Positions 8,652-16,732 of a DNA stretch of 64,000 bases are shown piece by piece (the first letter of the stretch is position 1; the number at the start of each line of letters is the position of its first letter). The position numbers and the translations under genes are program-made. Source of the stretch: Candidatus Gastranaerophilales bacterium HUM_1 (GTDB lineage Bacteria; Cyanobacteriota; Vampirovibrionia; Gastranaerophilales; Gastranaerophilaceae). The notes below the pieces were generated by a model, which saw nothing but the letters and a program-made list of their open reading frames with translations, did not search any database and was not told the origin of the DNA. Where the stretch lies: positions 196,601-260,600 of the forward strand of contig DAAY01000008.1 in assembly GCA_002103105.1 (NCBI GenBank), given 5' to 3'.

Positions 8652-10238
8652 ATGGCTGAAAAATTTAACAGAGCGACTTTTACTAGAAATTTTTTGAAAA
8701 ATATTACTAGAATAAAAGCTCCAGATGAAATGCTTGCAGAAGCAAAAGCTCAAGGTTTGGAAAAAACTCTTGGTGTAATAGATTTAATCGTTTTGGGTGT
8801 AGGTGCAATTATAGGCTCTGGGATTTTCGCAGTTGTCGGAATTGCTGCCGCTGGTAGTGCAGATGGTTCAAGTTTAGGTGCTGGACCAGCTCTTGTGGTT
8901 TCAATGATTATTGCAGCTATTGCTTGTATTTTTTCAGCATTATGCTATTCAGAATTTGCAACAATGATTCCAGTTGCAGGTGGTGCTTATACTTATACAT
9001 TTGCAACATTAGGTGAATTTGCTGCATGGATGGTTGGCTGGGTATTGATGCTAGAATATGCAATTGGTTTTATTGCAGTTGCTTGTGCTTGGTCTAATCA
9101 CTTTGTGCAATTCCTTTCTGGTTTTGAAAATGTCTTACCTGCTTGGCTTGCACATCCTCCAGTTTGGTTAACCAATGATGTTTTCTCTGCTGGGAAAATT
9201 GCTGCGGCTAACCCTGATGTATTTATTCCAAAATTATTCGGAATTGTTCCGATTTGTATAAATTTGCCAGCAATTCTAATTGTCCTTTTAATTACTTCTA
9301 TTTTGGTAAAAGGTACAAAAGATTCTGCTAAAATGGCTGGTTTAATGGTATTTATTAAATTGGCTGTAATTGGCTTGTTTATTTTGGCTGGTGCGTTCTT
9401 CGTAACTCCAGCAAATTGGCACCCATTCGCTCCAAACGGAATGTCTGGAATTTGGTCTGCTGCGTTTTTAATTTTCTTTGCATATATTGGATTTGATGCA
9501 TTGGCAACAGCTGCTGAAGAATGTAAAAATCCTCAAAAAGATTTGCCAATAGGTATTATTGGTTCTCTTATAATTACAACAATTGTTTACGTCTTAGTTG
9601 CACTTGTTTTAACAGGGATGCAAAATACAAGTGGTCCTGTTCCACTAGACTTTTTGAAGGCTCCAATGGCTTACTGTATGATGCAAGCAAAACAAAATTG
9701 GGCAGCAGGTCTGATTTCAATAGGTTCTTTGGCTGGTTTAACTTCTGTATTATTGGTATTAGAAATGGCAGCTACAAGAATTTTGTTCGCAATGAGTCGT
9801 GACCACTTTATTTCACAAAGATTTCAAAAAATTGATCCAAAACTAAAAACTCCAGCTCTATTAACTTGGACTGTTGGACTTTTAGCTGTTGTAGGTATAT
9901 TAACTCTTAACTTAGATGTTGCAGCTGAATTATGTAACTATGGAACATTTACATCTTTCATTATTGTATGTGTTGCTGTATTGATTTTACGTCACACTGA
10001 CCCAAATAGAGAAAGACCTTTCAAAGTTCCATTCTCTCCTGTAACTCCAACTTTGGGTATTCTTTGCTGTGGAGGTTTGATGATTTATAAATCAACTCAA
10101 GCAGGAAGCTCTGCATTGTTGTTCCCAGTTTGGTTGGGTGTTGGAGCAATTATTTACCTTCTATACGGATTTATTAAAAATAGAAATAATGAAAATAAAA
10201 TCCATAGAGAAATTGTACACGGAGTAACTGAGGATTAG
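8652..10238 (+). CDS. APC-family amino acid permease (first of two)
   Basis: 528 aa with about 12 transmembrane helices. The APC signature GVGAIIGSGIFAVVGIAA (TM1) and the conserved TM6 FIFFAYIGFDALATAAEECKNP type block are both present (here FLIFFAYIGFDALATAAEE). It resembles the YfnA/cationic amino acid transporter (CAT) group, usually H+-coupled amino-acid importers. It is 15 bp after glyQ and 14 bp before a paralogue of similar length, so the three are probably one operon. The substrate cannot be read from sequence. Confidence 0.88.
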   Translation: MAEKFNRATFTRNFLKNITRIKAPDEMLAEAKAQGLEKTLGVIDLIVLGVGAIIGSGIFAVVGIAAAGSADGSSLGAGPALVVSMIIAAIACIFSALCYSEFATMIPVAGGAYTYTFATLGEFAAWMVGWVLMLEYAIGFIAVACAWSNHFVQFLSGFENVLPAWLAHPPVWLTNDVFSAGKIAAANPDVFIPKLFGIVPICINLPAILIVLLITSILVKGTKDSAKMAGLMVFIKLAVIGLFILAGAFFVTPANWHPFAPNGMSGIWSAAFLIFFAYIGFDALATAAEECKNPQKDLPIGIIGSLIITTIVYVLVALVLTGMQNTSGPVPLDFLKAPMAYCMMQAKQNWAAGLISIGSLAGLTSVLLVLEMAATRILFAMSRDHFISQRFQKIDPKLKTPALLTWTVGLLAVVGILTLNLDVAAELCNYGTFTSFIIVCVAVLILRHTDPNRERPFKVPFSPVTPTLGILCCGGLMIYKSTQAGSSALLFPVWLGVGAIIYLLYGFIKNRNNENKIHREIVHGVTED

Positions 10239-10252
10239 GAATAATTATAAAA

Positions 10253-11800
10253 ATGGATTTGAAACAGATTAGCCGAAATATATTTAAAAGAAAAAGTATG
10301 GACGATCTTATTAACACTAGTAAGCGTTCAGAACTAAAAAAGACATTAAACGTATTCGACCTTATCGTAATTGGTATAGGTGCGGTTGTTGGTACTGGTA
10401 TTTTTACAATTATCGGTACAGCAATTACAGGTAGTGCAGAAAGTGCGGGTGCAGGTCCAGCTATTGTAGTTTCAATGGTTTTGGCAGCAGTTGCTTGTGT
10501 CTTTTCAGCTTTATGTTATTCAGAAATAGCATCAATGATTCCAGTTGCGGGTAGTGCTTATACCTATACTTATGCTACTATGGGTGAATTTATGGCTTGG
10601 ATGGTTGGATGGATTTTAATGCTTGAGTATGCAATTGGTAATATCACTGTTGCAAGTGCTTGGACTGGTTATTTCATCCAATTTTTAAAAGGTTTTAAAC
10701 AATATTTGCCAGATTTTGTGGTTAATTTCCCTATATGGTTAAGATATGATTATAAAACGATGCTTGCTATTTGCAATAACAATCATTGGGATATTCACGA
10801 TAAAATTCCATACTTATTTGGACATATTCCTTTTGCTGTGAATCTTCCAGCGGTTGCAATTGTTCTTATTCTAACTATGCTTTTGGTAAGAGGTGTTAAA
10901 GAATCAACAAGAGTTGCAAGTATTATGGTTGGTGTAAATATGTTTATGATTTTGTCTTTCATAATCGTAGGAGCATTTTACGTAAAACCAGAACACTGGA
11001 CTCCTTTCTTCCCACAAGACCCAACTGGTGTTATTATGGGGGCGTTTTTAATCTTCTTTGCATATATTGGATTTGATGCAATTTCAACAACAGCAGAGGA
11101 AACAGAAAATCCTCAACGAGATTTACCTATTGCAATTTTGGGAACATTAGTTATTTGTACAATTTTGTATGTATGCGTAGCGTTGGTTTTGACAGGAATT
11201 GTTCCTATTGAAAGAATTGATATTCAAGCTCCTATTGCTCACGCAATGAGTTATATTGGCAAAGATTGGTTTGCTGGTTTGATTTCAATTGGTGCGTTGT
11301 GTGCATTGACATCAGTTTTGTTGATTTACCAACTTGGAACAACAAGAATTTTATATGCAATAAGCCGTGACAGATTTCTACCAAAATCTTGGAGATTAAT
11401 TCATAGAAAATATAGAACTCCGCATGTGATGACTTGGATTTCTGGTGTTGTGGTAATTGTTTGTGGATTATTCATGGATTTGAACATTTCTGCTGCGTTG
11501 TGTAATTTTGGAACATTCACATCTTTTGTTATCATTTGCTTGGCAGTATTGATTTTAAGAAAAACAAACCCTGATAGACCAAGACCTTTCAAAGTTCCGT
11601 TCTGTCCTTGGTTCCCAATATTAGGAATCTTGATTTGTGGAGTTTTGATTGTATTTTCATTGAAAACATTAAAAACTTCTTCTGTGTATTTTGCAATTTG
11701 GTTATTTGTCGGAATTATGATATACGCATTTTATGGTTATCACCAAAAGCGTATTGAAGAACGTGGTCGAATAATTAGAAAAGTTAAAAAAGCTGAATAG
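10253..11800 (+). CDS. APC-family amino acid permease (second of two)
   Basis: 515 aa, a close paralogue of the preceding permease. It has the same TM1 motif (GIGAVVGTGIFTIIGTAI), the same TM6 (FLIFFAYIGFDAISTTAEETENP) and a matching C-terminal DPNRERPF/NPDRPRPF block before the last helices. Tandem duplication and divergence are clear, which suggests related but different substrates. A strong terminator follows. Confidence 0.88.
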   Translation: MDLKQISRNIFKRKSMDDLINTSKRSELKKTLNVFDLIVIGIGAVVGTGIFTIIGTAITGSAESAGAGPAIVVSMVLAAVACVFSALCYSEIASMIPVAGSAYTYTYATMGEFMAWMVGWILMLEYAIGNITVASAWTGYFIQFLKGFKQYLPDFVVNFPIWLRYDYKTMLAICNNNHWDIHDKIPYLFGHIPFAVNLPAVAIVLILTMLLVRGVKESTRVASIMVGVNMFMILSFIIVGAFYVKPEHWTPFFPQDPTGVIMGAFLIFFAYIGFDAISTTAEETENPQRDLPIAILGTLVICTILYVCVALVLTGIVPIERIDIQAPIAHAMSYIGKDWFAGLISIGALCALTSVLLIYQLGTTRILYAISRDRFLPKSWRLIHRKYRTPHVMTWISGVVVIVCGLFMDLNISAALCNFGTFTSFVIICLAVLILRKTNPDRPRPFKVPFCPWFPILGILICGVLIVFSLKTLKTSSVYFAIWLFVGIMIYAFYGYHQKRIEERGRIIRKVKKAE

Positions 11801-11808
11801 ATAATGAA

Positions 11809-11837
11809 AAGGAAGTGATTATCACTTCCTTTTTTAT
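11809..11837 (+). terminator. Rho-independent terminator of the glyQ-permease operon
   Basis: AAGGAAGTGA (11809-11818) pairs with TCACTTCCTT (11822-11831) around a 3-nt loop, followed by TTTTATTATT. It also lies just downstream of the convergent HTH gene. Confidence 0.85.
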
Positions 11838-11839
11838 TA

Positions 11840-12070
11840 TTATTGTTTTTCTTTAAAAATAATGTCGTATCCTAGTGCATCTGCAATATCCGCCACCTCG
11901 GAAAATCTAATTGTTTCTTTTTTCAGTTTTGCATAAAAATTTGAATAACAGTTGCTCACCCCTTTTTGATTAGAGAGCTTTGCAATAAGTTTTCTTAGTG
12001 AGGTTCCCTTATAAACAGTGAGTGTTTTTATAAAATCTATAATTTTTATATTTTCAAATTTATATTCCAT
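11840..12070 (-). CDS. Small HTH-like protein
   Basis: 76 aa. The layout is a short helix, then GTSLRKLIAKLSNQKGVSNCYSNFYAKLKKETIRFSEVADIADALGYDIIF, which looks like an XRE-type helix-turn-helix ending in the common LGYDIIFKEK tail of phage-like repressors. It is convergent to the permease operon and divergent from the pseudopilin gene. No partner gene is visible. DNA binding is an inference from the ADALGYDI pattern. Confidence 0.5.
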   Translation of the reverse strand: MEYKFENIKIIDFIKTLTVYKGTSLRKLIAKLSNQKGVSNCYSNFYAKLKKETIRFSEVADIADALGYDIIFKEKQ

Positions 12071-12195
12071 TTATTAATATTATTCTCTCTTCTAGGGGAA
12101 CTCAAGAGAGTTGACATATTATAGCTGTATAACTATAATTATAATCATAAATAGTATAATTTATTTGTTAAATCATACAAGGAGCGAAAGAGGGT

Positions 12196-12885
12196 ATGAG
12201 AGAATATAAAAAAGCTTTTACATTAGCAGAAGTATTGATAACCTTGGGAATAATAGGAGTTGTTGCAGCAATAACCATTCCAGGATTGATAACAAAATAT
12301 CAAAAGCTTGTTACTGTTGTGAAATTAAAAAAAGTATATTCTCAATTAAATCAAGTAATGCGTTATATAAATGAAGACCCGGGAATAGATGTAATCTCAG
12401 GATCTCCTTCCGTATATGTGGAAAATTATATTCTTCCACATTATGCAGGGGCAACTTTTTATCCAAGACCTGTGAATGGTGGTAATCGAAATGTTATGTG
12501 TTATGACCCTGCTACTGCATATTTTGGAGCAAAGTATGCAAGTGCTCAATATGCTTGGATAAATACAAGAACGGGTAAAAGTAATGGTTATATTTCAACT
12601 CCATTTGTGGGTAGTGAATCTTCTATTAAATTGCAAGATGGAACATGTATTGCTTTTGGTATTGGGTTTGCCAATACGGGTGCAACAATATTTGTTGATA
12701 TAAATGGAAGTGATGTCCCTCCAAATCGTGCTGGTCGAGATTTATTTTTCTTTACCCTAGATAAAGAAAAAGGCTCTGTTATTCCGACAACAGCTCCATC
12801 TGGAGGTGTTGATTGGTCAAAATTTGGAGCGAAGAAAATTATTGACGATGGTTGGAGAATCAATAGAGATTATGCGTGGAGATAA
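12196..12885 (+). CDS. Type IV pilin-like/pseudopilin
   Basis: 229 aa. The class III signal MREYKKAFTLAEVLITLGIIGVVAAITIPG carries the prepilin peptidase site (K before A/F, with Glu at +5) and a hydrophobic helix. The globular part is rich in Tyr, Gly and Asn and ends with WRINRDYAWR. Such type II secretion/type IV pilin-like proteins (with FTLAEVLITLGIIG) occur in large paralogous sets in gut Melainabacteria. No pilus assembly genes are nearby, so this is a stand-alone minor pilin or pseudopilin. The Shine-Dalgarno GGAGCGAAAGAGG precedes the ATG. Confidence 0.85.
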   Translation: MREYKKAFTLAEVLITLGIIGVVAAITIPGLITKYQKLVTVVKLKKVYSQLNQVMRYINEDPGIDVISGSPSVYVENYILPHYAGATFYPRPVNGGNRNVMCYDPATAYFGAKYASAQYAWINTRTGKSNGYISTPFVGSESSIKLQDGTCIAFGIGFANTGATIFVDINGSDVPPNRAGRDLFFFTLDKEKGSVIPTTAPSGGVDWSKFGAKKIIDDGWRINRDYAWR

Positions 12886-12964
12886 AATTTTACCCAAATA
12901 AATATAACAACCATTCGGCAAACAGCTTTACAATCAAAAAGTATTTAAACTTTAAAATTTAACC

Positions 12965-13048
12965 CCTCTCCCAGCCTCAGCCATACGGCACGCAGTTTCA
13001 CTCGACTCAACTTCGTTTCGTCGGTTCAGCTAGTGTCCCTAGGAGAGG
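12965..13048 (-). ncRNA. GC-rich structured segment, possible RNA element
   Basis: An 84-bp patch much richer in GC than its surroundings. Arms 12965-12974 and 13039-13048 form a 10-bp helix that is complete on the minus strand (one G-U) but has a mismatch on the plus strand, favouring minus-strand RNA. Inside are a GCC-GTAT-GGC hairpin and a CACT...AGTG-closed hairpin. It lies in the 3' flank of the HAD gene. Only one copy is seen in the window. RNA gene, 3'UTR element and palindromic repeat are all possible. Confidence 0.4.
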
Positions 13049-13130
13049 AGTGACGTCTAGTATTCCTTCAAATTCGTCATACTGCGCAAAGCGAAGTATC
13101 TTAAACAAATCTTTTGTCTTTACAAACGTC

Positions 13131-13823
13131 TTAGACTTTAGCTTTTATATCAAATAAAGTTTTATCAAAATCTCTAAAGCTATTGATAATTGAACTTACT
13201 GCTGGAATTGATTTATATAATTCTGGGCTTTCTTCTGAACAGATAGCAATGATTTTCCCAATATGGGCAGCTCTTGCAGATTCTATTCCAGAAATTGCAT
13301 CTTCAACAACTATGCAATCTTCGGTTCTTAGTCCTAAATTTTTTGCTGCAATTTCATAAATATCTGGGGCTGGTTTCCCTGGAATTATTCCGTCTGAATA
13401 TACAATCTTGTCTAAATCAAACCATTTTGCAAGATTGAAATGTTCTATATAAAAATCTACATTAACTTTATCTGACATTGTTGCAATTGTTCTTGGAATG
13501 TCATTTTCTTTTAAAAAGTCTAAGAATTCTACAACTCCATCAGCCAAATGAAAATTTTCTTTATCCTTTAGGCACATTTGACGGTAAAATTCTTCTTTTT
13601 CTTGTCCTAAACGTTCAACCATTTCAGGTGTTGGTTGTTTTCCAATTGCATATTTGATAATTTCTTCATTCGTTCTTCCAAACATGTATTTTAGCATTTC
13701 TTCTTCAGTAAAAGGAGTGCCTCGTAGTTTTTTAGAAAATTCTACCCACGCTTCTTTATGTTTGCGGGAATCCCAATACAATGTCCCGTTAAAATCAAAA
13801 ATTATACCTTTATATGTCTTCAT
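13131..13823 (-). CDS. HAD-superfamily phosphatase, beta-phosphoglucomutase-like
   Basis: 230 aa. HAD motif I is FDFNGTLYWDS, motif II is in TIATMSD, the Lys is in GIIPGKPAPDIYEIAAKNLG, and motif IV is VVEDAISGIESARAA. The cap inserted after motif I marks subfamily I (beta-PGM, phosphonatase, Gph-like). The general acid Asp of DxD is Asn here (DFN), so phosphoglucomutase-type chemistry may be changed. The aspartyl nucleophile remains. The substrate is unknown. It starts 20 bp before the 3' end of the upstream TPR gene, in the same direction. Confidence 0.8.
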   Translation of the reverse strand: MKTYKGIIFDFNGTLYWDSRKHKEAWVEFSKKLRGTPFTEEEMLKYMFGRTNEEIIKYAIGKQPTPEMVERLGQEKEEFYRQMCLKDKENFHLADGVVEFLDFLKENDIPRTIATMSDKVNVDFYIEHFNLAKWFDLDKIVYSDGIIPGKPAPDIYEIAAKNLGLRTEDCIVVEDAISGIESARAAHIGKIIAICSEESPELYKSIPAVSSIINSFRDFDKTLFDIKAKV

Positions 13824-13843
13824 TTTACTGTATTCCTATCTCT

Positions 13844-14455
13844 TTATAGTTGTTGGTTTTCCATAATTTTATTATACAAATCTAAATATGTTTGGGCTTG
13901 TTTTTCCTTGTTAAGCATTTTATATGAATATGCTAAATTATAATAAATATTAGGGTTTCTGTTTTTTAAATCTAATGCTCTAAAAAAATTATATTTTGCG
14001 TTTCGATAATCTTTTAATTTTAAATATGCACAACCCATATTGTAATATCCATAAGAAAAGTCGTCTTTATATTTTACAGATTTTTTGAATTCGGTTAGTG
14101 CCATGTTTGGTTTTTCTTGGATAAAATAAATGTACCCTAAGTTATAATGTGCCTTGTAGTTCTTTGGGTCTTTTGTTATTGCTTGATTATACATATAAAT
14201 CGCTTGGTCAATTTTATCCTTGTCTTGCAATATATTCCCCATAATTAACCAATCATCAGCATTTCTATCATCGTCCGCTTTACCTTTTAATATTTCTAGA
14301 GCTGAATCAATTTCATTTTGAGCATACAAAATTTTTGCTTGTTCTGTGATTGCATCTGGTTTAACTGGTTCAGGTTGCTTTTGCCAAGGCAAAGTTGGTG
14401 CTGCTGATACGGCACAACCGCATAAAATAATTAATGTTACAAGTAATTTTTTCAT
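13844..14455 (-). CDS. Exported TPR-repeat protein
   Basis: 203 aa. A signal peptide (MKKLLVTLIILCGCAVSAAP) is followed by about four TPR units; ADDWLIMGNILQDKDKIDQAIYMYNQAITKDPKNYKAHYNLGYIYF is typical. TPR solenoids mediate protein contacts, here probably in the periplasm. It is co-directional with the HAD gene and divergent from the ABC permeases. Confidence 0.8.
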   Translation of the reverse strand: MKKLLVTLIILCGCAVSAAPTLPWQKQPEPVKPDAITEQAKILYAQNEIDSALEILKGKADDDRNADDWLIMGNILQDKDKIDQAIYMYNQAITKDPKNYKAHYNLGYIYFIQEKPNMALTEFKKSVKYKDDFSYGYYNMGCAYLKLKDYRNAKYNFFRALDLKNRNPNIYYNLAYSYKMLNKEKQAQTYLDLYNKIMENQQL

Positions 14456-14508
14456 ATCAAAATTATAAGATAAATCTGTAAAATTTTCCAGTTAATAATA
14501 TTTATTTC

Positions 14509-14537
14509 TTGACGAAATACGCTTAAAATGAGATAAT
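14509..14537 (+). promoter_or_regulatory. Sigma70-type promoter for the ABC permeases
   Basis: TTGACG (14509-14514), 17-bp spacer, GATAAT (14532-14537). The expected transcription start is at about 14544, which coincides with the ATG of the first permease, so the mRNA would be leaderless or nearly so. Confidence 0.6.
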
Positions 14538-14543
14538 CAAGGT

Positions 14544-15416
14544 ATGTTTAAGTATTATGGAAAAACTGCACCATATTTGTTTTTGCTTCCCGCAGGGATA
14601 GTTTTACTTATATTCTTTTTTATCCCGTTTTTCCAAACAATAGGACTTAGTTTTTTTGATTATGCCAATAATATTTATAGTCCGAATTTTGCAGGTTTAA
14701 AGAATTATATTGAGATATTGCACAACCCTATTTTTTATAAAGTTATGATAAATACGATTATTTATCTTGTTGTTGCTGTTCCGATTTTAGCAATTGTACC
14801 GTTGTTTTTAGCGATTTTAATTAATCAAAAAATTAAAGGAATTACTTTATATAAAATACTAATTTACCTTCCAGTAATTGTTTCAATTGTTGTTGCTGCA
14901 ATTGCTTTCAAGTGGTTATATGCAGAACAAGGTATTTTGAATTATTTATTAAATGTTTTACATATTCATTCAATTGGTTGGCTGACTGATCCAAAATATG
15001 CGATTTATTCTGTGATAATCGTTACCATATGGAAAGGTATCGGATATTATATGATGATTTATTTAGCTGCGTTGATGAGTGTTCCGAATGAATTATATGA
15101 AGCTTGTGATATTGATGGAGCGAATTTTTTGACTAAACACTTGACCGTAACTGTTCCGCATATTATGCCTACTATTGCTCTTGTTACGACAATAAGTTCA
15201 ATATCTGCGATGAAAATATTTGCAGAAATTTATGTTATGACAAAGGGTGGACCATTAAATTCTACAAAAACAATTGTTTATTATATATATGAAAAAGCTT
15301 TTGAAAATCTCGATTTAGGCTATGCTTCAGCAATGGCGGTTATTTTATTGGCAATAGTTATGATTTTTTCGTTAGTTAACATATTATGTTTTGAAAAAAA
15401 TAAATACCAAATCTAA
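14544..15416 (+). CDS. ABC sugar transporter permease, MalF/UgpA type
   Basis: 290 aa, six predicted transmembrane helices. The EAA loop reads ELYEACDIDGANFLTKHLTVTVPHIMP, matching the EAA---G consensus that docks to the ATPase. The family (binding-protein-dependent transport, CUT1) imports oligosaccharides or glycerol-phosphate compounds. It is followed after 11 bp by its partner permease. The binding protein and ATPase genes are absent from the window. Confidence 0.87.
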   Translation: MFKYYGKTAPYLFLLPAGIVLLIFFFIPFFQTIGLSFFDYANNIYSPNFAGLKNYIEILHNPIFYKVMINTIIYLVVAVPILAIVPLFLAILINQKIKGITLYKILIYLPVIVSIVVAAIAFKWLYAEQGILNYLLNVLHIHSIGWLTDPKYAIYSVIIVTIWKGIGYYMMIYLAALMSVPNELYEACDIDGANFLTKHLTVTVPHIMPTIALVTTISSISAMKIFAEIYVMTKGGPLNSTKTIVYYIYEKAFENLDLGYASAMAVILLAIVMIFSLVNILCFEKNKYQI

Positions 15417-15427
15417 GAGGAATAATT

Positions 15428-16294
15428 TTGAATATTTTAGAAAAATTTAAAAATAAAATAAAGTTAAAAAATATTTGGATACACGCAATTTTAATATTTG
15501 TGTCTATTCTTTCAATTTTCCCTTTCATTTGGTTATTATCAACATCATTAAAGGGTAGTGGAGAAAATATTTTTGCGTATCCTCCGACAATAATTCCTAA
15601 AGATTTTACATTTGCAAATTATGTTGGCGTTTGGCATAAAGTTGATTTAATGCGGTATTTTATCAATAGTATGGTTGTTGCAGGAGGAACGGTTTTATTA
15701 AATTTGATTTTATCCTCACTCGCAGGATATCCACTAGCAAGGATGGAATTTAAGGGGAAAAAGATTGCATTTTTTTCAATTCTTGCAACAATTATGGTTC
15801 CATTTCAAGCAATTATGTTGCCTGTATATTTGATAACTCTTAAACTTCACCTTGTTGATAGTGTAAATGATACTATGGGATTTATTGGATTAATTATGCC
15901 GTTTGCGGTTAGTGCTTTTGGAATATTTTTGATGCGTCAAGCGTTCTTGGCTATTCCAAGAGAAATGGAAGAGGCGGCAATTGTAGATGGCTGTAATGTT
16001 TTTCAGGTCTTTTGGAAAGTTTTACTCCCAATGGTTAAACCTTCTCTTGCAGTTCTTGCAATATTTACTTTTATTGGTTCTTGGGGTGAATTCCTTTGGC
16101 CAAGTATTGTTTTGACAAAAGAGGCAATGTACACTCTTCCTGTTGGGGTAAATAATTTGCAGGGAATGTTCTCTTCTAATTGGAGATTTATTGCTGCTGG
16201 TTCAATTATTTCAACAATTCCAATTATTATATTTTTCTTAGCAATGCAAAAATACTTTATTTCGGGTGAAAATGAAGGGGCTGTAAAGGGTTAA
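15428..16294 (+). CDS. ABC sugar transporter permease, MalG/UgpE type
   Basis: 288 aa from a TTG start preceded by AAGAGGA. Six membrane helices are predicted. The EAA loop is EMEEAAIVDGCNVFQVFWKVLLPMVKPSL. The N-terminal FPFIWLLSTSLKG pattern and the VNNLQGMF periplasmic loop are typical of MalG/UgpE proteins. It forms a heterodimer with the preceding permease. Its stop lies 6 bp from the convergent tadA stop. Confidence 0.87.
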   Translation: MNILEKFKNKIKLKNIWIHAILIFVSILSIFPFIWLLSTSLKGSGENIFAYPPTIIPKDFTFANYVGVWHKVDLMRYFINSMVVAGGTVLLNLILSSLAGYPLARMEFKGKKIAFFSILATIMVPFQAIMLPVYLITLKLHLVDSVNDTMGFIGLIMPFAVSAFGIFLMRQAFLAIPREMEEAAIVDGCNVFQVFWKVLLPMVKPSLAVLAIFTFIGSWGEFLWPSIVLTKEAMYTLPVGVNNLQGMFSSNWRFIAAGSIISTIPIIIFFLAMQKYFISGENEGAVKG

Positions 16295-16300
16295 TCGAAT

Positions 16301-16732
16301 TTATTTTCGTAACTCTTTGAAGAATGTTTCTAATAATTTGTCGCATTCTTCTTCCTTTATTCCTCCGTAAATATTGGGATTTGATGTGGATAATTCCCTC
16401 AAGTCAATTTTGGATGAGAAACTTCCGTAATTATGGTCATAGCTTCCAAAATAAACGGATTTTATTCTGGATTGTAAAATTGCCCATCCACACATAGGGC
16501 AAGGCTCTAGTGTTACGTACAAATCGCAATTATCTAAACGCCAGTTGTTTAATTCTTTTTCGGCTTGTCGAATTGCTAGAATTTCTGCATGAGAAGTAAT
16601 GTCATTGTCTTTTTCTCGAGTGTTGTGGGTTTTAGCGAGGATTTTCCCATCTTTTACTATTACCGCTCCAACAGGAATATCTCCATTGGATTTCTTTGCT
16701 TCTTCAATTGCAATAGACATAAACCTATTCAC
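16301..16732 (-). CDS. tadA: tRNA adenosine(34) deaminase
   Basis: 143 aa. The zinc and catalytic motif HAE (in TSHAEILAIRQAEKELNNWRL) and PCPMC (LEPCPMCGWAILQSRI) are intact. FGSYDHNYG and the C-terminal region fit TadA, which makes inosine at the wobble base of tRNA-Arg(ACG). A related guanine or cytosine deaminase cannot be fully excluded. GTG at 16732 directly follows the histidine kinase stop; an ATG four codons inside is an alternative start. Confidence 0.8.
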   Translation of the reverse strand: MNRFMSIAIEEAKKSNGDIPVGAVIVKDGKILAKTHNTREKDNDITSHAEILAIRQAEKELNNWRLDNCDLYVTLEPCPMCGWAILQSRIKSVYFGSYDHNYGSFSSKIDLRELSTSNPNIYGGIKEEECDKLLETFFKELRK

